Source: Rhodovarius crocodyli (GTDB lineage: Bacteria > Pseudomonadota > Alphaproteobacteria > Acetobacterales > Acetobacteraceae). From it: a stretch of DNA of 64,000 bases. Every line of letters starts with the position of its first letter. Positions within the stretch are counted from its first letter, which is position 1. The stretch spans positions 124,001-188,000 of the forward strand of contig NZ_SACL01000005.1 of NCBI RefSeq assembly GCF_004005855.1. The letters run 5' to 3'. The notes under the pieces were generated by a model. That model worked only from the letters and a program-made list of their open reading frames with translations. It was not told where the DNA came from and ran no database searches. The translations under genes and the position numbers were made by a program. Below are positions 10,929-20,158 of the stretch, piece after piece.

Positions 10929-12269
10929 TCAGCGCCGGCGGAAGAAGCGCTGGGCGCGCCGCTCCGCCTCACGCGCCGCCTGCTCGGGCGTGGACTGGCC
11001 GGAGGCCACGGCGGCGCACATCTGCACCATCACATACTCGGCGGTCGCCGCTGCCGAGGCCTCGCTGATCGGGCCCTTGTAGCCGATCCAGAACGGGCTC
11101 TTCATCGTGTCGCGGAACACCGCCACCTTCGGGTCGCTGCTCCAGACCCCGCTGGCGCCGTAGTTCTCCAGCGGGTGCGCCCAGTAGCCCAGGTTGGCGT
11201 TCAGCCAGGGGTCATACTGCTCACGCTCCAGCAGGAACTGCAGCAGCGCCTTGGCGGCGTTGGGATAGCGGCTGTGCTTGAACACCATGGCGTTCAGCGT
11301 CAGCCCTGCCATGGGCGAGAACGACGCCTTGCCCTTGGGCAGCAGCATATGCTCCGTGTCCTCGGCGATGGCGCGCGTGGCGGGGTCGTTCTTCAGCGCG
11401 AAATAGAGCGACACGCCATTGGCCGTCAGCCAGCACTCGTTGGACGCATAGGCGCGGTTGTTGCTGACATCGCCCCAGGACAGCGTGCCGGGGATGAAGG
11501 TGGCGTACATCTCCTTCAGGTAGTTCAGCGCCTCGATCGTCTCGCGGCTGTTGATGCCGACGCTGCCGTCCTCATTCACCAGGAAGCCGTTGTGCGACCA
11601 GATGACCCAGTTGGCGAAGCCGTTGCCGTCACCCACCGCATTGCCCAGCGCGAAGCCCGCGGGCTTGTTCGCGCTCTTGAGCTTGCGCAGCAGGTCGAGG
11701 TAACCGGCATGGTCCTCGGGCGGGCGCTCATACCCGGCCGCGTTGACCGCCGATTTGCGATAGACCAGCGGCCCGCCGGAGGAGCCGAAGGGCAGACCGA
11801 TCCAGTTGTTGGTGCCGTGCCGCTTGCCGTAGCGCTGGGCCAGCGCCAGCCAGCCGCCATAACGCCGGCCGAGGTATTCCGCGACATCCGTCAGCTCCAC
11901 CAGCTTGTCCACATAGACATGCGGGCTCTCGTTGAAGCCGATGATCATGTCCGGGCCCGCGCCGGTATTGGCCGTGACGGCGGTCTGCTGGGTGATGTCC
12001 TCCCAACCCACGAAATCGACACGCACCTGCACGCCGGTCTGCTGGGTGAAGCGGGCGCAGTTGGCGCGGAACACATCCTCATCGGGCTGGACGAAGCGCA
12101 CGGGGCGCAGCATGCGCAGGGTGGCGCCGCTCTCGATGGGTAGGCGCGGCGCCGGCGCGTCGGCGGCGGTGATGGCCTGGGCCTGGGCCTGGGCCTGCTC
12201 GGCGGCGGTCATGGCGGCCATGGCAGCGGCGGAAAGCCCGATGGCATTGCGGCGGGTGGTCAGCATCAT
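10929..12269 (-). CDS. ABC transporter periplasmic solute-binding protein (family 1 type)
   Basis: A 446-residue periplasmic binding protein. The N-terminus TTRRNAIGLSAAAMAAM has twin arginines before a hydrophobic stretch, so Tat export is likely. The signal peptide appears to end in the Gln-Ala-rich region around residues 25-32. The body shows features of the maltose/glycerol-phosphate binding class, such as GPDMIIGFNESPH and GLPFGSSGGPLVYRKS. It sits between the ATPase gene (117 bases upstream) and the two permease genes. Confidence 0.87.
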   Translation of the reverse strand: MMLTTRRNAIGLSAAAMAAMTAAEQAQAQAQAITAADAPAPRLPIESGATLRMLRPVRFVQPDEDVFRANCARFTQQTGVQVRVDFVGWEDITQQTAVTANTGAGPDMIIGFNESPHVYVDKLVELTDVAEYLGRRYGGWLALAQRYGKRHGTNNWIGLPFGSSGGPLVYRKSAVNAAGYERPPEDHAGYLDLLRKLKSANKPAGFALGNAVGDGNGFANWVIWSHNGFLVNEDGSVGINSRETIEALNYLKEMYATFIPGTLSWGDVSNNRAYASNECWLTANGVSLYFALKNDPATRAIAEDTEHMLLPKGKASFSPMAGLTLNAMVFKHSRYPNAAKALLQFLLEREQYDPWLNANLGYWAHPLENYGASGVWSSDPKVAVFRDTMKSPFWIGYKGPISEASAAATAEYVMVQMCAAVASGQSTPEQAAREAERRAQRFFRRR

Positions 12270-12386
12270 GTCGTTCTCCCTGTTGTCCCGCCCAGGGTTG
12301 CTCCCCGGTGCGGCTTTCGTGTCGACGGCTGAAAACTCGGTGGTGGTTCTCTCGGCAGTTCCTTCAGAAAAAGACGGAGCGGCAGG

Positions 12387-13433
<1,047 letters not shown>

Positions 13434-13435
13434 GA

Positions 13436-15064
13436 TCAGAGCCTCGAAACCTGGGTTTCCTTGCTGGTGATGAATTCCAGCAGGGCGGGCTTGCCTTCCT
13501 TGGTGGCGGCGATGCCGCGCTGGATGGCGGGGATGATGTCCTCGGGGCGTTCGACGCGCTCGCCGAACCCGCCGAACGCACGGGCCATTGCGGCATAGTC
13601 GCCGCTGATGTCAGTGCTGCGGTATTTCTCCGTGCTGACCGGCATCACCTTCAGCTCGATCGCCATGGAGAAGTTGTTCAGCAGGATGGAGAGGATGGGG
13701 ATGCGCTCGCGCACCGCCGTCTCGAAATCCATGCCCGTGAAGCCGATGGCGGCATCGCCCCATACATTGATGCACAGCTTGTCCGGTGCCGCGAGCTTGG
13801 CGCCCATGGCCAGCCCCAGCCCATAGCCCAGCTGCGTGGTCTTGCCCCAGCCGAGATAGGAAAGCGGCGTGCGCGACACCCAGAACGGCGAAAGCTGGTC
13901 GCGCGGGCTGCCCGCATCATGGGTGATGATGGTGTTGTCCACATCCACCGTGCGCCACAGGTCGCGCAGCACGCGGTACGGGTTCAGCGGCGCGTCGTTG
14001 CTGTCGCGCTTGGGCGCCCATTGCCGCAGCCAGGGCGCGCGGATCGCCTCGATCTCCTGCTGCACGCCGGGGATGTCGCGGGTTTCCTTGATGCGGCCGC
14101 GCAGTTCCTCCAGCAGCGCATCCAGCACCAGGGCCGCATCGCCCACCAGGCCGATCTCGCAGCGGACATCCTTGTCCAGGTGGTCGGGGTCGAGCGTGGC
14201 GTGGATGATCTTCTTGCCCTTGGGCATGGCCACGCCGAAATTGGTCTCGGTGAAGGAACAGCCGATGCCGAAGATGACGTCGGAATTGTCCAGGAAGTGC
14301 CGCACCGGCGCCGAGATCGCGAGGCCGCCGGAGCCCAGCGCCAGCGGGTGATCCTCGGGGAAGGAGGACTTGCCGCCCAGGCTGCTGGTGACCGGCGCGC
14401 CGAGCAGCTCGGCCAGCGCGCGCAGCTGCGGCCAGGCGCGGGCCCAATGCACGCCGGTGCCGGCATAGATCACCGGGCGGCGGGCATGGGCCAGCATCTC
14501 GGCCGCGCGCTTCACGTCCAGCGGATCGGGTGCCGCGCGCGTCTTGACCGCCGGGGTGTATTCCCAGTTCGCCGGCATCTCCTCGTTGAACATGTCGGTG
14601 GGGATTTCCACCAGAACCGGGCCGCCGCGCCCGTTCTTCAGCCGCGCGAAGGCGCGGCGCATGATGTTCGGCACCTCGGCCGCGTTCATGATCGCCTCGG
14701 TGCTTTTGGTGATGCCGCGCATCTGCACCGTCGAATTGTAGTTGGGCGGCACATGCGCGATGCGGCGCGGATAGCCCATGGGCAGCACCAGCACGGGAAT
14801 GCTCTCGCCGAAGCACTGGGCCACGCCGCCATAGGAGTTCTCGGCGCCCGGACCGTGCTGCATGCAGAAGGCCCCGATCTCCTGGCCCGAGGTCACGCGG
14901 CTGATGGCGTCGGCCATATGCAGCCCGATGCGTTCCTGGCGCACCATGACAGGCCGGATATCGATCGCGGCCGCGGATTCGATGAGGTGGTTTACCGGAT
15001 AGCCCGTGAGGGTTCGAATGCCCTCGCGCCGCATGATCTCCGCGATCGCGTCGCCGACCTTCAT
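13436..15064 (-). CDS. Thiamine-diphosphate-dependent enzyme (acetolactate synthase-like fold)
   Basis: A 542-residue ThDP enzyme with N-terminal Pyr, central and C-terminal PP domains. The catalytic glutamate is E44 in VRQERIGLHMADA. The cofactor motif begins at WGDAAIGFTGMDFET and ends at NN, so GDA replaces the common GDG. It is the first gene of the long minus-strand run and is followed after 2 bases by the transporter ATPase gene. Class members decarboxylate or ligate 2-keto acids or acyl-CoAs, for example acetolactate synthase, oxalyl-CoA decarboxylase and 2-hydroxyacyl-CoA lyase. A CoA-transferase in the same operon hints at an acyl-CoA substrate, but I cannot assign the reaction. Confidence 0.82.
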   Translation of the reverse strand: MKVGDAIAEIMRREGIRTLTGYPVNHLIESAAAIDIRPVMVRQERIGLHMADAISRVTSGQEIGAFCMQHGPGAENSYGGVAQCFGESIPVLVLPMGYPRRIAHVPPNYNSTVQMRGITKSTEAIMNAAEVPNIMRRAFARLKNGRGGPVLVEIPTDMFNEEMPANWEYTPAVKTRAAPDPLDVKRAAEMLAHARRPVIYAGTGVHWARAWPQLRALAELLGAPVTSSLGGKSSFPEDHPLALGSGGLAISAPVRHFLDNSDVIFGIGCSFTETNFGVAMPKGKKIIHATLDPDHLDKDVRCEIGLVGDAALVLDALLEELRGRIKETRDIPGVQQEIEAIRAPWLRQWAPKRDSNDAPLNPYRVLRDLWRTVDVDNTIITHDAGSPRDQLSPFWVSRTPLSYLGWGKTTQLGYGLGLAMGAKLAAPDKLCINVWGDAAIGFTGMDFETAVRERIPILSILLNNFSMAIELKVMPVSTEKYRSTDISGDYAAMARAFGGFGERVERPEDIIPAIQRGIAATKEGKPALLEFITSKETQVSRL

Positions 15065-15181
15065 TGAGGCCCCTTTCCTGCTTTTCCTCCCGCACCGGTG
15101 TTTCCCGGAGCGAATTGGAGGCTAGACCGCGCCCGAGCCCCGGCGCAACCTTGCAGTGCCGCAATCTCTGATGAGGGCCTG

Positions 15182-15370
15182 ATGAGCGAGATCCCGACGC
15201 CGGAAACCATGAGCCTGATGCTGGCACGCGCCGGCATCTCCCTGCCGCCCGCCGAGGTCGAGGAACTGCGCCAGCACTGGCCGCTGTTCGCGCCCATGCT
15301 GGCGGGGCTGCGCAAGCCCGCTCTGCCCACTTCCGCCGAACTCGCCGTCACCTTCAAGGCCAGCCGCTGA
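15182..15370 (+). CDS. AtzG-like (DUF4089-type) small amidase partner
   Basis: A 62-residue protein, mostly helical with a conserved hydrophobic pattern (LMLARAGISLPPAEVEELRQ). Its stop is 1 base before the start of an amidase gene. This arrangement and size match the AtzG/AtzE pair, in which the small GatC-like subunit stabilises the amidase. Start ATG chosen because similarity begins at MSEIPTPE; the frame is open further upstream. It may instead be an uncharacterised GatC-like partner of a different amidase. Confidence 0.65.
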   Translation: MSEIPTPETMSLMLARAGISLPPAEVEELRQHWPLFAPMLAGLRKPALPTSAELAVTFKASR

Positions 15371-15371
15371 C

Positions 15372-16751
15372 ATGCCCCTGACAATCGCCGCCGCCGCGAA
15401 GCAGATCGCGGCGCGCACCCTCTCGCCCGTCGAACTGGCCCAGGAACGCCTGGCCCGGGCAGAGGCGCTGAACTCCACCATCTGGGCCTTCATCCGCATC
15501 ACGCCCGAACCCGCGCTGGCCGCCGCGAAGGCTGCCGAGGCGCGACAGATGTCGGGCAGCCTGAAGGGCCCGCTGGACGGCATCCCCTTCGCGCACAAGG
15601 ACATCTACTGCACCGCCGGCATCCCGACGACCGCGCATTCGGCGCAGTTCATCGACCATGTGCCGGCCGAGGACGCCACCACCGTGAAGTGGCTGGCGGA
15701 TGCGGGCGTGGTGTCGCTCGGCAAGCTGGCCACCCATGAGTTCGCCTTCGGCGGGCCGAGCTTCGACCTGCCCTGGCCGCCCGCCCACAACCCGTGGAAC
15801 CCGAAGCACTTCACCGCCGGTTCCTCCTCGGGCACCGGCGCCGCCGTTTCCGCCGGCATCATCATGGGCGGCACCGGCAGCGACACGGGCGGTTCCATCC
15901 GCGGGCCTTCCGCGCTGTGCGGCATCGCCGGCATCAAGCCGACCTATGGCCTGTGCCCGCGCACCGGCATCCTGCCGCTGGCGCAGTCCCTGGACCACGC
16001 GGGCCCCATGGCCCGCACGGCGGAGGATTGCGCGCTGCTGCTGCAGGCGATGGCCGGCCACGACCCGGCGGACCCGGCCAGCGCCAAGGTCGAGATCCCT
16101 GATTACGCCGCCGCCCTGAACCAGGGCGTGAAGGGCAAGACCATCGGCGTGATCCGCCACTTCCATGAGGTGGACAACCCGGTCAGCCCCGCGACCCTGG
16201 CCGGCATCGAGCGCGCCATCGCCGCCCTGAAGGAGGCCGGCGCGATCATCAAGGACGTCACCCTGCCTTCCCTGCAGGAGTTCAACAACGCCGGCTGGGT
16301 CATCCTGATGGCCGAGGCATATTCCGTGCATGAGACCCGCATGCAGACCGCGCCCGAGAAGTTCGGCGAGGGGCTGCGCCATCGGCTGGCCTTCGGCGGG
16401 CTGGTGACGGGTGCGGACTACATCGCGGCCCAGAAGCGCCGGCTGGAGCTGATCGCGCGCACCCAGGCCGCGACCGAAGGCTGCGACCTGCTGATCACGG
16501 CCGTGGCGCCGGGCGAGGCACCGCCGATCGACAAGGTGCCGAAATGGGCCATGCTGGAAAAGCCGGGCTTCACCATCCCCGGCAACATCCTGGGCTGGCC
16601 GGCCATGAGCGTGTTCACGGGCCTCGGCGCCGGGGAACTTCCGGTGGCGGCGCAGATCATCGGCAAGCCCTTCGACGATGCGGGCGTGCTGGCGGCGGGG
16701 CATCTGCTGGAAAAGGCGCTGGGGACGCTGGAACTGGCGCCGGGGATTTGA
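15372..16751 (+). CDS. Amidase-signature enzyme (AtzE/GatA family)
   Basis: Hydrolyses a C-N amide or carboxyamide bond through a Ser-cisSer-Lys triad. It has 459 residues. K76 lies in PFAHKDIYC, the cis-serine is within GSSSG at 150-154, and the nucleophile is S175 in GSDTGGSIRGPSALCG. It forms a two-gene operon with the small protein 1 base upstream, which suggests a GatC-like/amidase complex such as the carboxybiuret hydrolase AtzEG. It is not expected to be the tRNA amidotransferase GatA, because no gatC or gatB is adjacent. The substrate is unknown. Confidence 0.85.
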   Translation: MPLTIAAAAKQIAARTLSPVELAQERLARAEALNSTIWAFIRITPEPALAAAKAAEARQMSGSLKGPLDGIPFAHKDIYCTAGIPTTAHSAQFIDHVPAEDATTVKWLADAGVVSLGKLATHEFAFGGPSFDLPWPPAHNPWNPKHFTAGSSSGTGAAVSAGIIMGGTGSDTGGSIRGPSALCGIAGIKPTYGLCPRTGILPLAQSLDHAGPMARTAEDCALLLQAMAGHDPADPASAKVEIPDYAAALNQGVKGKTIGVIRHFHEVDNPVSPATLAGIERAIAALKEAGAIIKDVTLPSLQEFNNAGWVILMAEAYSVHETRMQTAPEKFGEGLRHRLAFGGLVTGADYIAAQKRRLELIARTQAATEGCDLLITAVAPGEAPPIDKVPKWAMLEKPGFTIPGNILGWPAMSVFTGLGAGELPVAAQIIGKPFDDAGVLAAGHLLEKALGTLELAPGI

Positions 16752-16785
16752 GGTGCCCCAGGGGGCGCCGCCCCCTGGCCCCCCG

Positions 16786-16806
16786 CCAGGAGATAATATC
16801 TCCTGG
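16786..16806. repeat. Perfect 21-base palindrome after the amidase gene
   Basis: A 9-bp inverted repeat, CCAGGAGAT with ATCTCCTGG, with a 3-base AAT loop (16786-16794 and 16798-16806). It is part of a 230-base non-coding stretch composed almost wholly of hairpins. Confidence 0.6.
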
Positions 16807-16820
16807 ACCTGATATGAGTT

Positions 16821-16856
16821 TGGCGCCCTATCTTCGCAGGTAGGGCGCCATTTTTA
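16821..16856 (+). terminator. Intrinsic terminator of the amidase operon (repeat family B, copy B1)
   Basis: A perfect 10-bp stem, TGGCGCCCTA with TAGGGCGCCA (16821-16830 and 16841-16850), with a 10-base loop, followed by TTTTTATT. It is a good terminator for the amidase operon. A copy with 27 of 30 identical bases lies at 21569-21598. Confidence 0.85.
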
Positions 16857-16913
16857 TTATAATATCAACCAGAAAAGCCTTGGCAGGATCAGTGCCAACT
16901 CCCCGGGGTCCAG

Positions 16914-16934
16914 GGCCGCTACGGTCCTGGCGGG
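16914..16934. repeat. Family B side arm (inverted copy of 21536-21556)
   Basis: These 21 bases, centred on CCGCTACGGTCCTGG, are a perfect reverse complement of 21536-21556. In both places they accompany the 30-base family B palindrome, but on opposite sides and in opposite orientation. Confidence 0.7.
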
Positions 16935-16966
16935 TGTCCAGAGGGCAGAGCCCACTGGTGGGGAGT

Positions 16967-16987
16967 TTGAGGGGCAACGCCCCTCAA
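16967..16987 (-). terminator. GC hairpin over the stop codon of the phytanoyl-CoA dioxygenase-like gene
   Basis: TTGAGGGGC and GCCCCTCAA (16967-16975 and 16979-16987) form a 9-bp stem with a 3-base loop. The gene's TGA stop (16984-16986) lies inside the stem. The layout is the same as at the aroC stop. Confidence 0.5.
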
Positions 16988-17838
16988 TGCACCAGCGACA
17001 TCTCCGGAATAGTCTCGCTGGCCTTCCTGAACCGCTCCAGGCTGTCCGCATGGGTCGCCAGCGCCCCGGCGTCCATATCGGCCTTGGGCTCGGCTTCCAG
17101 GTCGAAATGGTTGTGGCTGTTCGCCCCGCGCACCAGCGTGGCCGACAGCCTGGTCGGCCCGGTGTGATAGCAGCGCGCCGGGATGTAGCTGATGCCCAGC
17201 CCGATGCGGTCATGCGCCGCCCGGTTGGGCGCCGAGGCATGCAGCACCATCGTGTCGTGCAGGGAAAACTCGCCCGGCTGCAGCTGCACGGGCACGCCCT
17301 GGCTCTCGTCCACCGCCACCTTCACGGTCTGGCCGCGGCTCAGCATGATGGCCGGGTCCGGCGCGTCGACATGGGCGATCTGCCCTTCGCGATGGCTGCC
17401 CGGCAGCATGGTCACGCAGCCGCTTTCCAGCGTGCTGGGCGTCAGCGCCACCCAGGCGGTGACGTGCTCATGCGGGGCCAGGCCGAAATAGGTGCCGTCC
17501 TGGTGCCAGGGCACGAAGCCCTCGGTGCCGGCCTTCTTCCACCAAAGCGTGGTGTGGAACACCAGGATGTCGGGGCCGATCACGTCCTCCACCGCGTCCA
17601 GGATGGCCGGGTGGCGCACGATCTCGGCCGCCCAGCGGAACAGCAGATAGGGCTTCAGCCGGGGCGGCGGCTGCCGGCGCGTGGGGTCGGAGGGGAAGGC
17701 GCGCTCGAAGCCCGCGATGCTGTCAGCCATGCGGGCACGCCAGCTCTCCGCCTGTTCGGCCGAGACGGCGCGCATCGGGGTGACGAAACCATCGCGCCGA
17801 TAGGCCGCGACCTGTGCCTCATCCAGCAACTTGGGCAT
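16984..17838 (-). CDS. Phytanoyl-CoA dioxygenase (PhyH) family protein
   Basis: An Fe(II)/2-oxoglutarate-dependent oxygenase family member of 284 residues. The iron ligands are visible: H112 and D114 in WHQDGTYFG and H200 in VLHASAPN. The 2-oxoglutarate-binding arginine is likely R211. A clear AGGAG site lies upstream of the ATG at 17838; the frame continues far upstream without family similarity. It is divergent from the sugar dehydrogenase gene. The substrate is unknown; members hydroxylate acyl-CoAs, compatible solutes or halogenate metabolites. Confidence 0.85.
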   Translation of the reverse strand: MPKLLDEAQVAAYRRDGFVTPMRAVSAEQAESWRARMADSIAGFERAFPSDPTRRQPPPRLKPYLLFRWAAEIVRHPAILDAVEDVIGPDILVFHTTLWWKKAGTEGFVPWHQDGTYFGLAPHEHVTAWVALTPSTLESGCVTMLPGSHREGQIAHVDAPDPAIMLSRGQTVKVAVDESQGVPVQLQPGEFSLHDTMVLHASAPNRAAHDRIGLGISYIPARCYHTGPTRLSATLVRGANSHNHFDLEAEPKADMDAGALATHADSLERFRKASETIPEMSLVH

Positions 17839-17931
17839 GGCGGAGCTCCTGTTAGCCTTCAGGGCCAGTGTTTTCCCGGTCATACGGTCTGACAAGCTGG
17901 GAAAGTGCCGAATCCTTCCCATGTGACAGGC

Positions 17932-19068
17932 ATGTCGACCCGCCGTGCCCTGCTTCTGGCCAGCCCCAGCCTGGCCACTGTTCATCGGGCCCATGCCCAG
18001 TCCGTCACCATTCAGACCCAGGCCGGGCGCCTGCGCGTCAGCAAATGGTGCGGCGGCCTGTCCCACCCCTGGGGTGCGGCCTTCCTGCCCGACGGCCGCA
18101 TGCTGGTGACGGAGCGCGAGGGAAGGCTGCGGCTGATCTCCCCCGATGGCCGGGCGGGCCCGCCCATCAGCAACCTGCCGCCGCTGGAGGCCGCGGGCCA
18201 GGGCGGGCTGCTGGACGTGAAGCTGGCCGCCGACTTCGCCTCCAGCCGCCGGATCTGGCTCAGCACCGCCACGCTGGTGGCGGGCGGGGCGCTGACGCGG
18301 CTGTCCTCGGCACGGCTGTCGGCTGACGGCACCCGGCTGGAGGATGTGACCGCCGTGCTGGATGCGGCACCCGCCCAGTCGCGCGGGCGCATCCATTATG
18401 GCGGGCGCATCGCCGTCAGCCCCGATGGCCGGCACGTGTTCCTGACGACGGGCGAGCGCAACGAGAACCGCGCCCGCGCCCAATCCCTCAGTGACCTGGC
18501 GGGCAAGGTGCTGCGGCTGACGGCCGAAGGGCGCGTGCCGGCGGATAATCCCTTTGCCGGCCGGGCGGGCGCCCGGCCGGAGATCTGGAGCTATGGCCAC
18601 CGCAACCCGCAGGGCATCGCCTTCAGCCCCACGACCGGCAGCCTGTTCGTGGCGGAGTTCGGCCCGCTGGGCGGGGATGAGCTGAACCTGATCCGCCCCG
18701 GGCTGAACTATGGCTGGCCGGTCGTCAGCCATGGCCGGAACTACGACGGAACCATCATCAGCAACCGGGCGGAGGCTCCGGGGATGGAACCGCCGCTGCG
18801 CGCCTGGGTTCCGGCGATCAGCCCCTCGGGGCTCGCCTTCGGGCCGATGGACGGGCGGATCACCGGGTGGCGCGGCAGCGCCTTCATGTGCTGCCAGAAC
18901 ACGCCCGGCCTGCTGCGCATCGCCATGCAGGGCGACCGGCCCGGCGCGGAGGAAAGGCTGCTGTGGAATGAGCACCGGGTGCGACTCCTGGTCTTCAACC
19001 AGGAGGGTTCAGGACACGTGCTGGTTGATGCGGATGAGGGCATGATCCTTCGCATCGAGCCGATCTAG
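17932..19068 (+). CDS. PQQ-dependent sugar (aldose) dehydrogenase, Asd/YliI type
   Basis: A periplasmic six-bladed beta-propeller quinoprotein that oxidises aldoses to lactones. The signal peptide is MSTRRALLL...RAHA, with cleavage near residue 22. Typical stretches are GLSHPWGAAFLPDGRMLVTER, GRIHYGGRIAVSPDG, LTTGERNENRARAQ, WSYGHRNPQGIAF and EFGPLGGDELNLI, which include the active-site histidine and the PQQ and Ca contacts. Length is about 378 residues from ATG 17932; a GTG 27 bases upstream is an alternative start. Electrons would pass to the respiratory chain. The PQQ biosynthesis genes are not in this window. Confidence 0.88.
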   Translation: MSTRRALLLASPSLATVHRAHAQSVTIQTQAGRLRVSKWCGGLSHPWGAAFLPDGRMLVTEREGRLRLISPDGRAGPPISNLPPLEAAGQGGLLDVKLAADFASSRRIWLSTATLVAGGALTRLSSARLSADGTRLEDVTAVLDAAPAQSRGRIHYGGRIAVSPDGRHVFLTTGERNENRARAQSLSDLAGKVLRLTAEGRVPADNPFAGRAGARPEIWSYGHRNPQGIAFSPTTGSLFVAEFGPLGGDELNLIRPGLNYGWPVVSHGRNYDGTIISNRAEAPGMEPPLRAWVPAISPSGLAFGPMDGRITGWRGSAFMCCQNTPGLLRIAMQGDRPGAEERLLWNEHRVRLLVFNQEGSGHVLVDADEGMILRIEPI

Positions 19069-19282
19069 CTAACACAGCCGTAAAATATCACTGAATTTTT
19101 GCTCGTTTTTTATGCTTTCGTACTCAGAAATGGTGCCGTTTTTAACACAACCTCCACTAAGACCTCACCTCGACGTCACTTTGCCCGAAACTGCCTGCTC
19201 CATTGGCAGCTGCACGCATGGTAGCGACGTCATGCATACGCAGGCGCAGACGGCGCCCGCGACGAGGAAGGACGACGACCTA

Positions 19283-20047
19283 ATGTTGCTACGCACCGCC
19301 GCCCTGGCGCTTTCGCTCCTGGTCCCAGCCATGCTGGCGAAGCCGGCAGCCGCCCAGACCGCCATCGGCGAAACGGGCCTCACCATCGGTGGCACGCTGG
19401 GCTTCCAGAGCGACTACCTGTTCCGCGGCATCAGCCAGACGCGCAGCCGCGTCGCCGGTCAGGGCTCCCTTGAGCTGTCGCACAGCTCGGGTTTCTACAT
19501 CGGCACCTTCATCTCGAACGTGGATTTCCTGGGCTATACGCCCCGCGCCGAAGTCGACGCGCTGGCCGGCTACCGCTTCACCGCGCTGAACACCAATTTC
19601 GACCTGGGCGTGTCCTGGTACACCTATCACAACTTCAACCGTCGTGACGGCCAGTTCCCGATCAACTACTTCGAGTTCATCGGCAAGGCGACGCATGAAG
19701 TCGGCCCCGTGACGCTCGCCGGGCAGATCGCGATCTCGCCCAACTACTTCGGTTCCTCGGGCACCGGCGTCTACGTCGAGGGCGGCGGCGACTGGAACAC
19801 CGGCCTGTTCGGCCTGATGGTCGGCGCCCGCGTCGGCTACCAGTGGATCGAGCGCAACCCGCGCTTCGGCACGCCCGACTACGCGAACTGGAACATCGTG
19901 CTGTCCCGCCCGATCGACCTGGGCAGCTTCGGCACCGTGACGGCGGCCGTGGGCTACTACGACACCAACATCAGCCGCGCCGAATGCGGCGGCGGGCAGA
20001 ACATCTGCCGCGCCCGCGCCCTCGGCTCGCTGACCTGGAAGTTCTGA
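19283..20047 (+). CDS. TorF-like putative outer-membrane porin
   Basis: A 254-residue exported protein. A signal peptide covers about residues 1-24 (MLLRTAALALSLLVPAMLA...AAAQ). The mature part begins with the family hallmark FQSDYLFRGISQT and alternates amphipathic beta strands, ending in an aromatic residue (WKF), as outer-membrane barrels do. ATG 19283 is chosen because a GAGGAAGGA site and a signal peptide follow from it; an in-frame ATG at 19232 is less likely. The upstream 200 bases are unusually AT-rich for this genome and probably hold the promoter. Solute specificity is unknown. Confidence 0.8.
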   Translation: MLLRTAALALSLLVPAMLAKPAAAQTAIGETGLTIGGTLGFQSDYLFRGISQTRSRVAGQGSLELSHSSGFYIGTFISNVDFLGYTPRAEVDALAGYRFTALNTNFDLGVSWYTYHNFNRRDGQFPINYFEFIGKATHEVGPVTLAGQIAISPNYFGSSGTGVYVEGGGDWNTGLFGLMVGARVGYQWIERNPRFGTPDYANWNIVLSRPIDLGSFGTVTAAVGYYDTNISRAECGGGQNICRARALGSLTWKF

Positions 20048-20063
20048 GAACCGTCCTTCTGAG

Positions 20064-20108
20064 ACGAGAATCGGGGGCCCTGGCGAAAGCCGGGGCCCTT
20101 CTCGTTTC
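20064..20108 (+). terminator. Intrinsic terminator after the TorF-like gene
   Basis: Outer stem ACGAGAA/TTCTCGT (20064-20070, 20099-20105) encloses GGGCCC/GGGCCC and an inner GGC-GAAA-GCC stem with a GNRA tetraloop (20082-20091), followed by TTTC. It is a very stable hairpin 16 bases after the stop. Confidence 0.8.
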
Positions 20109-20158
20109 GCGGTGCAGGATCGGTGTATGCTCGCCCATCAGCCGGAGACCCGCGCCGC

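Noticed and set aside
13436-15064. Naming the ThDP enzyme oxalyl-CoA decarboxylase because a CoA-transferase is in the operon
   Set aside because: Its motifs and C-terminus do not line up well with what I recall of Oxc, and the CoA-transferase is not clearly formyl-CoA transferase. Left as a general ThDP enzyme.
15372-16751. Amidase as tRNA amidotransferase subunit GatA
   Set aside because: The small neighbour is AtzG-like, and there is no gatB; the arrangement fits AtzE better.
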